64,000 bases of DNA from Mesoflavibacter profundi (GCF_014764305.1 NZ_CP061703.1:1191501-1255500), one strand, 5' to 3'. Positions 1 through 9,599 are shown, numbered from the stretch's first letter. The notes: generated by a model not told the origin, from the sequence alone. Translations and numbers: made by a program.

Positions 1-493
1 TTTTTAGAAGTATAGAAACATTATCAAACTCTTGATTTAGTTCATTAGTAATAAAGGGATTAAAAGAAAATGGAGCAAAGTGTATTGAGTTATAAAAAGC
101 TATTAAATTGTAGATAATAAAAGTTGTAAGGCAACCATAAACAAAAACTTTTAATACTTTAATAAACGTGTCATAATCTAGCTTATAAACAGAAAAAATT
201 ATAGGTATTGCAATTAAACTTGCTTTTTGCTCAAACATTACCATACCAAACTGATAACTATCCTTAAAGTATGCTATTGCATATAAAAAATATAACGCTA
301 TAAATGGTATAAATTTTTTAAAATTATTAAAACTAAAGCTTTTTATATTAATCAAAGATAAGGCAACCAAAAGTATAAGATTTATTGTTGACCATTTTTG
401 ATTTAATGATAATAAAAAAGCAAAACTCAATAACAAAAAATTTTTGTTATTGAGTTCTTTAAATAGTGTTTTTAATTTTAAAATATTATTCAA
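1..493 (-). CDS. Wzy/O-antigen ligase-like membrane protein (partial, C-terminus off window)
   Basis: Reverse-strand frame open from 493 to the left edge, giving about 164 residues with no stop. The product is very hydrophobic: at least four candidate membrane segments rich in Leu/Ile/Phe, with short polar loops, as in the Wzy polymerase/WaaL ligase superfamily. There is an in-frame stop at 509-511 and no ATG before an internal ATGGTAATG. The best start is therefore the TTG at 493, which overlaps the stop of the preceding lipoprotein gene by 8 nt and suggests translational coupling. It is the last visible gene of the polysaccharide/sulfate-activation operon, where a polymerase or ligase would be expected. 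The family call is inferred from hydropathy and context; no diagnostic motif is visible in this N-terminal part. Confidence 0.6.
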   Translation of the reverse strand, partial: MNNILKLKTLFKELNNKNFLLLSFAFLLSLNQKWSTINLILLVALSLINIKSFSFNNFKKFIPFIALYFLYAIAYFKDSYQFGMVMFEQKASLIAIPIIFSVYKLDYDTFIKVLKVFVYGCLTTFIIYNLIAFYNSIHFAPFSFNPFITNELNQEFDNVSILLK

Positions 494-1016
494 AATTAAA
501 TAGTCTTTTTATAAAGCCTTGTCTTAATGTTAAAATAGGAATATGTTTATTATCTATTTTGGTTGTAGTAAGTGTTTTAGTTTCTTTATTAAAAGATACA
601 AACTTATTCATTGCAAAATATTTATCTAACTCTTCTCCTTTAATTATAACCTGTCTTTTATCAAATTTTAATGCTATTTGATCTACTATTAAATTTTTAG
701 GTACTTTACCTAACTTTAATTGTACTAAAGTCACAATATAGTCATCAAACATTTGATAACTATACTCTTGCATAGGATTTTGAGAGCTTATTTTATCTGT
801 AATTACATATTCTCCTTCTCTGTTATTTTTTAGTTCTATTCTATTAAAAATAACTTCTATTTTATCTGTCTTATCTGTTTTACAAGTTATAAATAGTTCT
901 AATTGTTTTGGAGCTTCTTCAACAACTATTGGTTGCTCGTTTTGAATTGGTTTCTCTTCATTTTTACAACTAAAAACTAGTGTAATTACAGTAATTAACA
1001 ATAATATTTTTTTCAT
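486..1016 (-). CDS. Uncharacterised lipoprotein
   Basis: Starts MKKILLL, then a hydrophobic stretch and the lipobox LVFSC, so it is a predicted lipid-anchored periplasmic or outer-membrane protein of 176 residues. An in-frame ATG at 1034 would add six residues and overlap the cysN stop by 8 nt; I prefer the ATG at 1016 because it gives a standard signal peptide and lies just after that stop. After a short acidic linker (NEEKP, EEAPKQ) the mature part has alternating beta-like hydrophobic segments. I recognise no family. It lies between cysN and the Wzy-like gene in a minus-strand operon, so a role in polysaccharide assembly is possible but unproven. Confidence 0.7.
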   Translation of the reverse strand: MKKILLLITVITLVFSCKNEEKPIQNEQPIVVEEAPKQLELFITCKTDKTDKIEVIFNRIELKNNREGEYVITDKISSQNPMQEYSYQMFDDYIVTLVQLKLGKVPKNLIVDQIALKFDKRQVIIKGEELDKYFAMNKFVSFNKETKTLTTTKIDNKHIPILTLRQGFIKRLFNFE

Positions 1017-1026
1017 CTTAAATGTT

Positions 1027-2280
1027 TTAAACAATCATTCCTGCAGCAACAGTCTCATTTGTAGCATCATCAACTAAGATTATGCTTCCTGTAGTTCTGT
1101 TTTCTCTATAAGAATCGATCATTAATGGTTTTGTTGTTCTAATTTTTACTTTAGAGATGTCATTCATTTTTAATTCTACATCATCATTTATTCTTTCTAA
1201 AGTATTTATATCTATTTTGTAAACAACTTCTTTTATCATCGCTTTTTGATCATTAGAAGTGTGTTTAATGGTGTATTTAGCTCTTGGTTTGGCCGGACTA
1301 TTGTTTAACCAACATAACATCACTTCAATATCTTGTGAAGGTTCTGGTTTGTTGTTTGATCTTACAATCATATCTCCGCGACTAATATCTATATCGTCTT
1401 CTAATGTCATAGATACAGACATAGGTGCAAAAGCTTCTTTTAACTCTCCATCTAATGTGTCTATAGTTTTAATCTTAGAGGTGAAACCAGATGGCATTAC
1501 TGTAACCTCATCACCTGGTCTAAAAATACCACTTGCTACTCGACCAGCATAACCACGATAGTCTATAAACTCATCTCTTTGTGGTCTTAAAACGGTTTGT
1601 ACAGGAAAACGTGCATCTACTTTATTTATGTCGCTACTAATGTGCATAGTCTCTAAAGTATGAAGCATTGGTGCTCCTTGATACCATTTCATGTTTTCAG
1701 ATTTATTAACTACGTTATCTCCTAATAGAGCACTCATAGGGATAAATCTAACGTCTTTCACTAGCATTTTTGAAGATATTTCTTCAAATTGAGATACTAT
1801 GTTGTTATAAACATCTTCTGAAAAGTCTACCAAATCCATCTTATTAATACACACAATAATGTGAGGAATCTGTAATAAAGATGCTATAAAGGCGTGTCTT
1901 TTTGTTTGTTCTATTACACCATGTCTTGCATCTACTAATATTGTTGCAACGTTAGCTGTTGAAGCTCCTGTTACCATATTACGTGTATACTGTATGTGTC
2001 CTGGTGTATCTGCTATGATGAATTTACGTTTAGGTGTTGTAAAATATCTGTAAGCTACATCTATGGTAATTCCTTGTTCTCTTTCGTCTCTTAAACCATC
2101 TGTAAACAAGGCTAAATCTACGCCATCATGACCTTTTTTCTTACTTGTATTTTCTATCGCTTCTAATTGGTCTTCAAAAATTGATTTAGAATCGTATAAT
2201 AAACGACCAATTAAAGTACTTTTTCCATCGTCTACACTTCCTGCTGTTGTAAATCTTAATAGTTGATTGTTATCTAACAT
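1027..2280 (-). CDS. cysN: Sulfate adenylyltransferase subunit 1 (GTPase)
   Basis: GTP-binding regulatory subunit of ATP sulfurylase. With CysD it makes adenosine 5'-phosphosulfate (APS) from ATP and sulfate, driven by GTP hydrolysis. Visible translation-factor GTPase motifs: P-loop GSVDDGKS (residues 14-21), DTPGH (91-95) and NKMD (146-149), followed by the beta-barrel domains typical of EF-Tu relatives. At 417 residues it is the stand-alone form, not the CysN-CysC fusion; the kinase is encoded separately nearby. It follows cysD by 25 nt in the operon cysQ-DUF2061-cysC-cysD-cysN. Confidence 0.96.
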   Translation of the reverse strand: MLDNNQLLRFTTAGSVDDGKSTLIGRLLYDSKSIFEDQLEAIENTSKKKGHDGVDLALFTDGLRDEREQGITIDVAYRYFTTPKRKFIIADTPGHIQYTRNMVTGASTANVATILVDARHGVIEQTKRHAFIASLLQIPHIIVCINKMDLVDFSEDVYNNIVSQFEEISSKMLVKDVRFIPMSALLGDNVVNKSENMKWYQGAPMLHTLETMHISSDINKVDARFPVQTVLRPQRDEFIDYRGYAGRVASGIFRPGDEVTVMPSGFTSKIKTIDTLDGELKEAFAPMSVSMTLEDDIDISRGDMIVRSNNKPEPSQDIEVMLCWLNNSPAKPRAKYTIKHTSNDQKAMIKEVVYKIDINTLERINDDVELKMNDISKVKIRTTKPLMIDSYRENRTTGSIILVDDATNETVAAGMIV

Positions 2281-2305
2281 TTTATAAGTCTTATTTGGTG
2301 TTTAA

Positions 2306-3211
2306 TTAAAAATATCCTTGTCTTTTACGATCTTCCATTGCAGATTCTGATCTTTTATCATCACTACGGTTACCTCTTTCGGTTTGACGCATTGCTGAAA
2401 CTTCTTGAGCTATTTTTTCTACTGTATCTGCATCAGATTCTATTCCTCCTGTAATGGTAATATCTCCTAAGGTTCTAAATCTAATCTTTTTGGTTTCTAT
2501 AGTTTCGTTTTCGTCTAGAATTAAAAATTCTGAATTTGGTATCCATGATCCATTACGCCATACTACTTCTCTCTCGTGTGCAAAATATAAAGATGGTATC
2601 GCAATGTTTTCTCTTTTTATGTAATTCCACACATCCATTTCTGTCCAGTTACTTATTGGGAATGCTCTAAAATGCTCTCCTTCAAAATGCTTACCATTAA
2701 AGATATTCCATAGTTCTGGTCTTTGATTTTTTGGATCCCATTGTCCAAAATCGTCTCTATGAGAGAAAAAGCGCTCTTTTGCTCTTGCTTTTTCTTCGTC
2801 ACGTCTTCCTCCACCAATTGCACAGTCTATTTTATTTGCTTCTATTGCATCTAAAAGTGTTGTGATTTGTAATGCATTTCGTGTTGCATTTTTTCCTTTT
2901 TCTTCAGCAACTCTTCCTTCATCTATAGATTCTTGTACAGATCCAACAATTAAGTTAGCGCCTAATTCTTTTATTAAATCATCTCTAAATTGAATGGTTT
3001 CTGGAAAGTTATGTCCTGTATCAACATGCATTAAAGAGAAAGGGATTTTACTTGGGTAAAATGCTTTTCTTGCCAAATGTGTTACAACTATCGAGTCTTT
3101 TCCTCCAGAAAATAATATTACTGGATTTTGAAATTGTGCCCATACTTCTCGCAATACAAAGATTGCTTCACTTTCTAATTCGTCTAAATAATTTAAATAA
3201 TATTTACTCAT
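2306..3211 (-). CDS. cysD: Sulfate adenylyltransferase subunit 2
   Basis: Catalytic subunit of ATP sulfurylase, adenylating sulfate to APS. It belongs to the PP-loop ATP pyrophosphatase superfamily, with the PP-loop SGGKDS at residues 35-40. The family region [15 protein letters not shown] and the C-terminal end [10 protein letters not shown] match CysD proteins closely. Length 301 is normal. The start overlaps the end of cysC by 8 nt, so the two are probably translationally coupled. It works as a heterodimer with the CysN encoded just downstream. Confidence 0.97.
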   Translation of the reverse strand: MSKYYLNYLDELESEAIFVLREVWAQFQNPVILFSGGKDSIVVTHLARKAFYPSKIPFSLMHVDTGHNFPETIQFRDDLIKELGANLIVGSVQESIDEGRVAEEKGKNATRNALQITTLLDAIEANKIDCAIGGGRRDEEKARAKERFFSHRDDFGQWDPKNQRPELWNIFNGKHFEGEHFRAFPISNWTEMDVWNYIKRENIAIPSLYFAHEREVVWRNGSWIPNSEFLILDENETIETKKIRFRTLGDITITGGIESDADTVEKIAQEVSAMRQTERGNRSDDKRSESAMEDRKRQGYF

Positions 3212-3830
3212 CTTTGAGTTGTAATTTTGGTTGAATATATTTTAATACTTCGTTTACAGATTGCTCTATTGTTAAGTTTTCTGTTATAATTTCTAAATCG
3301 GGATTTTCTGGCGCTTCGTATGGCGCAGAAATACCTGTCATGTTTTTTATTTCTCCTGCTCTTGCTTTTTTGTACAAGCCTTTTACGTCTCTTTTTTCAC
3401 ATTCTTCAACACTAGTATTGACGTAAATCTCGACAAAATTACTGTTTTTGAGGATATTCTTTACATTTTCTCGGTCTTTTTTATAAGGAGACACAAATGC
3501 TGCTAATACCACATTGCCTGCTTCTACCATTAGATTTGCTATTTCGGCAATTCTTCTAATGTTTTCTGTTCTATCTTCTGGTGCAAAGGTTAAATCCTTA
3601 TTTATTCCTTTTCTAATATTATCACCATCAAGAACATAGGTTTTTATTCCTTTTTTATGTAATTCTAGTTCTACTAGATTGGCTATTGTTGATTTTCCTG
3701 AGCCAGATAATCCAGTAAACCACATTAAAAAGGAATTATGATTATTTAGCTTATTTCTATCTGATTTAGTAACTTGATAATTATGTTTAATTATGTGGTT
3801 ACTAATGTCTATGTTATTTTCTTCTTTCAT
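3204..3830 (-). CDS. cysC: Adenylylsulfate (APS) kinase
   Basis: Phosphorylates APS at the 3' position to give PAPS, the universal sulfuryl donor. Walker A motif GLSGSGKST at residues 40-48; the family motifs DGDNIRKGI and FVSPY are present, as is the [13 protein letters not shown] stretch near the lid. Length 208 is normal. It overlaps the DUF2061 gene upstream by 17 nt and cysD downstream by 8 nt. No PAPS reductase (cysH) or sulfite reductase gene is in the window, so the PAPS could serve sulfotransferases. Confidence 0.96.
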   Translation of the reverse strand: MKEENNIDISNHIIKHNYQVTKSDRNKLNNHNSFLMWFTGLSGSGKSTIANLVELELHKKGIKTYVLDGDNIRKGINKDLTFAPEDRTENIRRIAEIANLMVEAGNVVLAAFVSPYKKDRENVKNILKNSNFVEIYVNTSVEECEKRDVKGLYKKARAGEIKNMTGISAPYEAPENPDLEIITENLTIEQSVNEVLKYIQPKLQLKDE

Positions 3831-4239
3831 TTAATCCATAATTTATCTTATACCATGTACGCTCATGCAGGTAATATAATATCATTTTTGTTATGACTTC
3901 TGCAAATCCAATTTTTAGTCCTGTTAATGGATCACCAGATATAATCCAAGCTAAAATCATTGTATCTAATGTTCCTATAAATCGCCATGTAATTGTCTTT
4001 GCAATATGTCTTTTGCGGCTTTCTAATATTCTACCATCTTTAGACAGGTTTATTTTAAACCATGCTCTTTCATGTAGATAATATAATAGCATTTTTGTTA
4101 TGACTTCTGCAAACCCAATTTTTAGTCCTGTAAAAGGATTACCTGATATAATCCAAGACAGAATAATAGTATCTATAGTTCCTACTATTCGCCAAGTTAT
4201 TGTTTTAGCAATATGCCTTTTATGTGATACGTCTTTCAT
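3814..4239 (-). CDS. Tandem DUF2061 membrane protein
   Basis: Two copies of a DUF2061 domain, residues 7-65 and 76-134, repeating with a 69-residue period; by eye 48 of 59 aligned residues are identical. Each copy carries [11 protein letters not shown], a short hydrophobic segment ending WIISG, the block [13 protein letters not shown] and the end YYLHER. Each copy probably makes one or two membrane helices. Function is unknown. It starts directly after the cysQ stop and overlaps cysC by 17 nt, so it sits inside the sulfate-activation genes. By context it might support sulfate handling or an enzyme of that pathway, but no catalytic motif is visible. Confidence 0.85.
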   Translation of the reverse strand: MKDVSHKRHIAKTITWRIVGTIDTIILSWIISGNPFTGLKIGFAEVITKMLLYYLHERAWFKINLSKDGRILESRKRHIAKTITWRFIGTLDTMILAWIISGDPLTGLKIGFAEVITKMILYYLHERTWYKINYGLNERRK

Positions 4240-5049
4240 CTATTTAGACACTAAAAACCAAGGATTTAATAAATTTTTCTTGTTATATAATAATGCTTCA
4301 TTTGTTGCTTTAGATATTACTTCTATTCCAACTGCATTACATATGGCTTGCCCTGCTGCAGTATCCCATTCCATAGTTGGAGCAAAACGCGGATAAACAT
4401 CTGCTTTTCCTTCTGCAACTAAACAAAATTTTAAAGAACTGCCTTTAGATACTATTTCTACATTTTTTCCTTGTTGTTTTAATTGTTCTACGTAATCAAG
4501 TGTTTCTTGACTCATGTGAGAACGACTTCCAACAACTTCTACTAATGTTGATTCTTCTTGTTTTGGTGTTAGTTTAACTGCTAAACTTAAAACTTCATCT
4601 ATTGAAACATCATGAGCATTTAATTCTGCTTTAAAAGCTTGTTTGTTTTCTACATCTGCAAAATAGATAGTTTTAATTGCTGGGACATAAATTACGCCTA
4701 ATTTTGGAATTCCTTTTTGTGCCAATGCAATGTTTACTGTAAACTCTCCATTACGTTTTATAAACTCTTTTGTACCATCTACTGGATCTACAATCCAACA
4801 CATATCCCACAGCTTTCTAACTTCGTACTCTGTTTGCTTGTTTTCTTCTGAAATAACAGGAATTTTAGTTGGTACTAAAAAGGTGTTTATAATGTCATTA
4901 GCTCTTTTATCTGCTTCAGTTAAAGGTGATTTATCGTCTTTTACTTCTACAGCAAAGTCTGAATCATAAACATCCATAATTGCTTTTCCTGCATTTAAAG
5001 AGGCTTGTATTGCTGTTTTTAAGTTATCTGAAATGCTATTTTTGCTCAT
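4240..5049 (-). CDS. cysQ: 3'(2'),5'-bisphosphate nucleotidase
   Basis: Hydrolyses 3'-phosphoadenosine 5'-phosphate (PAP), the by-product left when PAPS donates its sulfate, to AMP and phosphate. It is a member of the inositol monophosphatase-like, Mg-dependent, Li-sensitive phosphatases. Metal-binding motifs are visible: SEEN (residues 67-70), DPVDGT (88-93) and WDT (228-230). Length 269 is normal. It overlaps the epimerase gene upstream by 14 nt and abuts the DUF2061 gene, so PAP clearance is co-expressed with PAPS synthesis and nucleotide-sugar synthesis. Confidence 0.94.
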   Translation of the reverse strand: MSKNSISDNLKTAIQASLNAGKAIMDVYDSDFAVEVKDDKSPLTEADKRANDIINTFLVPTKIPVISEENKQTEYEVRKLWDMCWIVDPVDGTKEFIKRNGEFTVNIALAQKGIPKLGVIYVPAIKTIYFADVENKQAFKAELNAHDVSIDEVLSLAVKLTPKQEESTLVEVVGSRSHMSQETLDYVEQLKQQGKNVEIVSKGSSLKFCLVAEGKADVYPRFAPTMEWDTAAGQAICNAVGIEVISKATNEALLYNKKNLLNPWFLVSK

Positions 5050-6049
5050 TGTTTTTGATATAATATTTTATTGTGTGTTCTATTCCTTTTAAAAAGGAGA
5101 ACTCAGGGTTGTATTCAAAATTTGTTTTGGCTTTAGATATGTCTGCTAAAGAGTGCTTTACATCACCTTGTCTTTCTGGTCCATTCGTTATTTTGGAAGA
5201 CGTTGAAATGTTTAAAGCTGAAAGTCCGTTTATAATGGCTTCAACTAATTCATTTAAATTAGTATTATCACCAAAAGCAACATTATATACTTGATTAACT
5301 GCGTTTGGGTTATCTGTTAAAGCCGCTTTTATATTGGCTTGTACTACATTTTCAATGTATGTAAAATCTCTAGAATGCTTTCCATCACCATTGATAATAA
5401 CCTCTTCATTATTTAAAAAACGTCCTATAAATTTTGGGATTACTGCAGCGTAAGCTCCGTTAGGATCTTGTCTTTGTCCAAACACATTAAAATACCTTAA
5501 ACCAATAGTTTCTAAACCATAGGTTTTATAGAATACATCTGCATAAAGCTCGTTTACAAATTTGGTAACTGCGTATGGTGATAATGGCTTACCTATGTTG
5601 TCTTCTACTTTTGGTAGTTGCTTACTATCGCCATATGTACTTGACGATGCGGCATATACTATTCGTTTTACTGTTGAAGACTCTTTAGCAGCCACCAACA
5701 TGTTTAAAAAACCAGAAATATTGACAGCGTTAGAGGTTATTGGATCGTTAATTGATCGTGGTACAGAACCTAAAGCTGCTTGATGTAAGACGTAATCTAC
5801 ATCTTGCATTGCTTGTTTACAAGTATCTAAATCTCTAATATCGCCTTCTATAAACTCGCAATTAGATTGTTTGATAAAATCGCTAATATTGGAAAGTTTT
5901 CCTGTTGAAAGATTATCTAAAACTATTACTTTTTTCGCCTGATATTTTAGTAAATATTCTACTAGATTTGAGCCAATAAATCCTGCGCCACCTGTTACTA
6001 AAAAGCACAGGTTTTTTATTTCTTTTTTATGGAATAAAGTTTTATACAT
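5036..6049 (-). CDS. UDP-N-acetylglucosamine 4-epimerase-like SDR (WbpP/TviC type)
   Basis: Extended short-chain dehydrogenase/epimerase. It has the NAD-binding motif TGGAGFIG (residues 19-26), the catalytic Tyr159-x3-Lys163 in YAVTK and the SSSTYG block (135-140). The extended N-terminus before the glycine motif and the overall sequence resemble WbpP/TviC, which interconvert UDP-GlcNAc(A) and UDP-GalNAc(A). It lies 1 nt after a WbpO/TviB-like dehydrogenase, the same pairing as in Vi antigen and Pseudomonas O6 clusters. The substrate (UDP-GlcNAc or its uronic acid) cannot be decided from sequence. Confidence 0.85.
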   Translation of the reverse strand: MYKTLFHKKEIKNLCFLVTGGAGFIGSNLVEYLLKYQAKKVIVLDNLSTGKLSNISDFIKQSNCEFIEGDIRDLDTCKQAMQDVDYVLHQAALGSVPRSINDPITSNAVNISGFLNMLVAAKESSTVKRIVYAASSSTYGDSKQLPKVEDNIGKPLSPYAVTKFVNELYADVFYKTYGLETIGLRYFNVFGQRQDPNGAYAAVIPKFIGRFLNNEEVIINGDGKHSRDFTYIENVVQANIKAALTDNPNAVNQVYNVAFGDNTNLNELVEAIINGLSALNISTSSKITNGPERQGDVKHSLADISKAKTNFEYNPEFSFLKGIEHTIKYYIKNNEQK

Positions 6050-6050
6050 T

Positions 6051-7319
6051 TTAAAGGCGTTTGTCTATTAAAGAAGTTTTTAATGTTCCTTTTACGTCGT
6101 ACACAACAGAATTATCCTTTTTAAAATTTATAAAATCAAACCCATTAAATTCATTATGAGAAACAACGTGAATTATTCCGTCGTATTTATTTTTAATATC
6201 AGAAACTAAACTAATATTATATTCTTCTTCAACTTCTTTTATATCTGCCCAAGGATCATAAACATCTACATCAATATTATAAGATTTTAAACTTTTATAT
6301 ACGTCTATTGCTTTTGTGTTTCTTATATCAGGACAATTCTCTTTAAAAGTTATACCAAGCATTAAAATCTTAGCATTTTTTATTTCTATATCCTTGCTAA
6401 GCATAAGTTTTACAAAATCTGATGCTACAAATTCTCCCATAGAGTCGTTAAGTCGTCTTCCTGCTAAAATTATTTCTGGATGATAACCTACTTCTTGAGC
6501 TTTTTGCGCCAAATAATAAGGATCTACACCTATACAATGTCCACCAACTAAACCTGGTTTAAATGGAAGAAAATTCCACTTTGTAGAGGCTGCTTCTAGA
6601 ACTGCTTGCGTATCTATTTCTAGTTTATTAAAAATTTTTGCTAGTTCGTTTACAAAAGCAATATTAATATCTCTTTGTGCATTTTCAATAACTTTTGCCG
6701 CTTCTGCAGTCTTTATAGAAGGTGCTAAATGTGTTCCTGCTGTAATAATAGAGGCGTATAAATTATCTACAATTTCTGCTGTTTTTGGCGTAGAGCCAGA
6801 AGTTACTTTTTTAATCTTGGTAATAGTATGTTTTTTATCGCCTGGATTTATTCTTTCTGGTGAATATCCACATGTAAAATCTTTATTAAAAGTAAGTCCG
6901 CTAACTTCTTCTAAAATTGGCGCACAAACTTCTTCGGTAACACCTGGATACACTGTAGACTCATAAATTACAATGTCTTCTTTTTTTAAATATTCTCCAA
7001 TGGTTTGCGAAGACTTTATTAATGGTGTTAATAATGGTCTATTATTAACATCAACAGGTGTAGGTACTGTAACTATGTATATATTACAATTGGCTAAATC
7101 TTCTTTTTGATTTGTGATTTTTAAGCCCAGTTTACTAGTCTTTAAAACAGCTTTAAGATCTTTTTCTTGAACTTCTAATGTGCTGTCTACTCCTGTATTT
7201 AACTCAGATACTCTATTGGCATTTATATCAAATCCAATAACTTTATATTTCTTTGAAAACTCTACAGCTAGAGGTAATCCTACATACCCTAACCCTATTA
7301 CAGCTATTTTAATATTCAT
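6051..7319 (-). CDS. UDP-N-acetylhexosamine 6-dehydrogenase (WbpO/TviB type)
   Basis: Nucleotide-sugar dehydrogenase that oxidises C6 of a UDP-HexNAc twice to the uronic acid. NAD-binding GLGYVGLP lies at residues 9-16. The catalytic cysteine is Cys262 in GGHCIGVDPYY, and the central dimerisation helix and C-terminal UDP-binding domain follow. The 422-residue length and sequence match the TviB/WbpO/VipA branch better than UDP-glucose dehydrogenase. It is encoded 2 nt after rfbD and 1 nt before the matching epimerase, and would supply UDP-GlcNAcA or UDP-GalNAcA for an acidic surface polysaccharide. Confidence 0.88.
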   Translation of the reverse strand: MNIKIAVIGLGYVGLPLAVEFSKKYKVIGFDINANRVSELNTGVDSTLEVQEKDLKAVLKTSKLGLKITNQKEDLANCNIYIVTVPTPVDVNNRPLLTPLIKSSQTIGEYLKKEDIVIYESTVYPGVTEEVCAPILEEVSGLTFNKDFTCGYSPERINPGDKKHTITKIKKVTSGSTPKTAEIVDNLYASIITAGTHLAPSIKTAEAAKVIENAQRDINIAFVNELAKIFNKLEIDTQAVLEAASTKWNFLPFKPGLVGGHCIGVDPYYLAQKAQEVGYHPEIILAGRRLNDSMGEFVASDFVKLMLSKDIEIKNAKILMLGITFKENCPDIRNTKAIDVYKSLKSYNIDVDVYDPWADIKEVEEEYNISLVSDIKNKYDGIIHVVSHNEFNGFDFINFKKDNSVVYDVKGTLKTSLIDKRL

Positions 7320-7321
7320 AA

Positions 7322-8191
7322 TCAGCTATTTTGGTCAAAAGTAATTGCTTTTAAACACTTATCTAAACTTTTCTGCCAATTTACAGGTTTAAAATTCAAA
7401 AGTGTATGTATTTTTTTAGTATTTAAAACACTGTATGCTGGCCTAGTAGCTAATGTTTTAAACGTTTTTGAGTCTGTTTTTTTTAGCGTAATACTTGATT
7501 TTGTTAGATTAAAAATTTCTTTTGCAAAATCATACCAAGTAATTTCTGCTTGATTAGAATAATGATAAATACCAAATTGTTGTGATTTACTATTTATAAT
7601 TTTTAAAATAACAGCTGCTAGATCTTTTGCATACGTTGGACTTCCTGTTTGATCATCAACTACACTCAATTCTTCTCTTTCTTTTGATAACCTCAACATG
7701 GTTTTTACAAAATTACTTCCAAATTCTGAATATAACCATGATGTACGAATAATAAAATATTGCGATAAAGTAGAGGTTATTTGTAGTTCTCCGTCTCGTT
7801 TTGTTTTTCCGTATACTGATATTGGATTTGTCTTATCTTCTTCGGTATAAGGTGTTTTTACTTGTCCATCAAAAACAAAATCTGTTGAAATATGTATCAA
7901 AGTCACGTTATTTTTAAAACAAGCATGCGCTAAGTTTTTAGCTCCAATTTCATTGATCTGTTTAGCTTTTTCTGTCTCTTCTTCTGCTTTATCTACTGCT
8001 GTGTATGCTGCGCAATTAATACAATAGTCAAAAGTATTATTTTTAAAATAAGCTTCTACTTCTATGTTATTAGAAATATCTAAATCGTTGCTGCCTAAAA
8101 ACACAAAATCTAACGTTTTAAAGTCGTTAGATATAGATTGCAAACATTGTCCTAATTGCCCTTTTCCTCCTGTTACTAATACTTTTGTCAT
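7322..8191 (-). CDS. rfbD: dTDP-4-dehydrorhamnose reductase
   Basis: Last step of dTDP-L-rhamnose synthesis: NAD(P)H reduction of dTDP-4-dehydro-L-rhamnose. The N-terminal Rossmann motif GGKGQLG is at residues 8-14. The catalytic Tyr127-x3-Lys131 is in YGKTK, and the STDFVFDG block typical of RmlD is present. Length 289 is normal. The start overlaps the rfbC stop by 4 nt. Together rfbB, A, C and D in this operon form the complete pathway from glucose 1-phosphate. Confidence 0.95.
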   Translation of the reverse strand: MTKVLVTGGKGQLGQCLQSISNDFKTLDFVFLGSNDLDISNNIEVEAYFKNNTFDYCINCAAYTAVDKAEEETEKAKQINEIGAKNLAHACFKNNVTLIHISTDFVFDGQVKTPYTEEDKTNPISVYGKTKRDGELQITSTLSQYFIIRTSWLYSEFGSNFVKTMLRLSKEREELSVVDDQTGSPTYAKDLAAVILKIINSKSQQFGIYHYSNQAEITWYDFAKEIFNLTKSSITLKKTDSKTFKTLATRPAYSVLNTKKIHTLLNFKPVNWQKSLDKCLKAITFDQNS

Positions 8192-8733
8192 GGTGAAAAC
8201 TGCTTTAAGGTTGGTAGTTTTAAATCTTTATCTGAAATTAACAATTCACCTTCATTTAGCAACCAATCTATATTTAAATCGGAATCATTATACATAATTC
8301 CAATTTCTGCATCTTTGTTATACCAATTATCACATTTGTAATTAAATACTGCTGTTTGACTCAACACTACAAAACCGTGTAAAAATCCTCTTGGTATAAA
8401 TAGTTGCTTTTTGTTTTTAGAAGATAGTTTTACTGAAAAATGTTGCAAGTATGTAGGTGAATCTTTTCTAAAATCTATAGCTACGTCTAGTACTTCGCCT
8501 TGTGTTACTCTTACTAATTTAGCTTGAGCAAACTCATCTTTTTGCCCGTGTAATCCTCTTAAAACTCCACGAGAAGAAAAAGACTCGTTGTCTTGTACAA
8601 AATTTATATTTTGGTTGATCAGTTTATCAAACGATTGTTTGTTGTAGCTTTCAAAAAAATAGCCTCTTGAATCACCAAAAACAGTTGGTTCTAGAATATA
8701 ACAACCTTGTAGCTTAGTTTCTTTAGCAATCAT
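8188..8733 (-). CDS. rfbC: dTDP-4-dehydrorhamnose 3,5-epimerase
   Basis: Cupin-fold epimerase of dTDP-L-rhamnose synthesis. The catalytic pair expected from the family is visible: His62 in RGLHGQ and Tyr132 in NYKCDN. The remaining blocks (ESFSSRGVLRG, LVRVTQGEVLDVAIDFR, FIPRGFLHGF) are classical RmlC. Length 181 is normal. It shares one base of a TAATG stop/start with rfbA upstream and overlaps rfbD downstream by 4 nt. Confidence 0.96.
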   Translation of the reverse strand: MIAKETKLQGCYILEPTVFGDSRGYFFESYNKQSFDKLINQNINFVQDNESFSSRGVLRGLHGQKDEFAQAKLVRVTQGEVLDVAIDFRKDSPTYLQHFSVKLSSKNKKQLFIPRGFLHGFVVLSQTAVFNYKCDNWYNKDAEIGIMYNDSDLNIDWLLNEGELLISDKDLKLPTLKQFSP

Positions 8734-9599
8734 TAGTCTTCTTTTACTAAGCTTAATAAATGTTTACCATAACCACTTTTTAAAAGTGGCGTAGCAAGGT
8801 CTATTAACTGTTGTTTAGTTATAAAACCACTTGTATATGCAGCTTCTTCTATCGCTCCTATTTTTAACCCTTGACGTTCTTCTATAACTTGAACAAATTG
8901 AGAGGCTTGCATTAAAGATTTAAATGTACCTGTATCTAACCAAGCCGTACCTTTATCTAAAATACTTACTTGTAGCTTACCTTGCTCTAAATAAGCTTTG
9001 TTTACATCGGTGATTTCTAATTCGCCTCTTTGACTTGGTTTAATATTTTTTGCAATTTTTACTACCTCATTATCATAAAAATATATTCCAGGAACTGCGT
9101 AATTGGATTTTGGATTTTCGGGCTTTTCTTCAATAGAAAGTGCTTTGCCTTCTTTATCAAAATTAACTACACCATAACGTTCTGGATCTGTAACGTGATA
9201 AGCATACACAATACCTCCATCAGGATTATTATTTGCTTTTAACAGGTCTGCAAGTCCAGTCCCATAAAAAATATTATCTCCTAAGATTAGTGCTACTTTG
9301 TCTTCTCCTATAAATTCTTCTCCTATAATAAATGCTTCTGCAAGACCGTTTGGTGCGTCTTGTACTGCATATTGAAAAGTACAGCCTAAGCTTGATCCAT
9401 CTCCTAAAAGCTGTTTAAAAAAAGGAACGTGTTCTGGTGTAGAAATTATTAGAATTTCATTTATACCAGCTTGCATTAATGTAGAAAGCGGATAATATAT
9501 CATTGGCTTATCATAAATAGGCATTAACTGCTTACTTAATACTTTTGTCAATGGGTGAAGTCTTGTTCCTGATCCGCCTGCTAAAATTATTCCTTTCAT
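8733..9599 (-). CDS. rfbA: Glucose-1-phosphate thymidylyltransferase
   Basis: First enzyme of dTDP-L-rhamnose synthesis: dTTP plus glucose 1-phosphate gives dTDP-glucose. The nucleotidyltransferase signature GGSGTRL is at residues 8-14, followed by the [16 protein letters not shown] block and GDNIFYG, all typical of RmlA. Length 288 is normal. Coupled to rfbB upstream through a one-base TAATG overlap, and likewise to rfbC downstream. Confidence 0.97.
   Translation of the reverse strand: MKGIILAGGSGTRLHPLTKVLSKQLMPIYDKPMIYYPLSTLMQAGINEILIISTPEHVPFFKQLLGDGSSLGCTFQYAVQDAPNGLAEAFIIGEEFIGEDKVALILGDNIFYGTGLADLLKANNNPDGGIVYAYHVTDPERYGVVNFDKEGKALSIEEKPENPKSNYAVPGIYFYDNEVVKIAKNIKPSQRGELEITDVNKAYLEQGKLQVSILDKGTAWLDTGTFKSLMQASQFVQVIEERQGLKIGAIEEAAYTSGFITKQQLIDLATPLLKSGYGKHLLSLVKED

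Noticed and set aside
1259-1552. Plus-strand open frame inside cysN
   Set aside because: It is a shadow of a well-conserved gene with no family features of its own.
3814-4239. The two direct DNA repeats could be an assembly or slippage artefact
   Set aside because: The copies differ at many synonymous and some non-synonymous positions and keep the reading frame, so it is an old genuine domain duplication.
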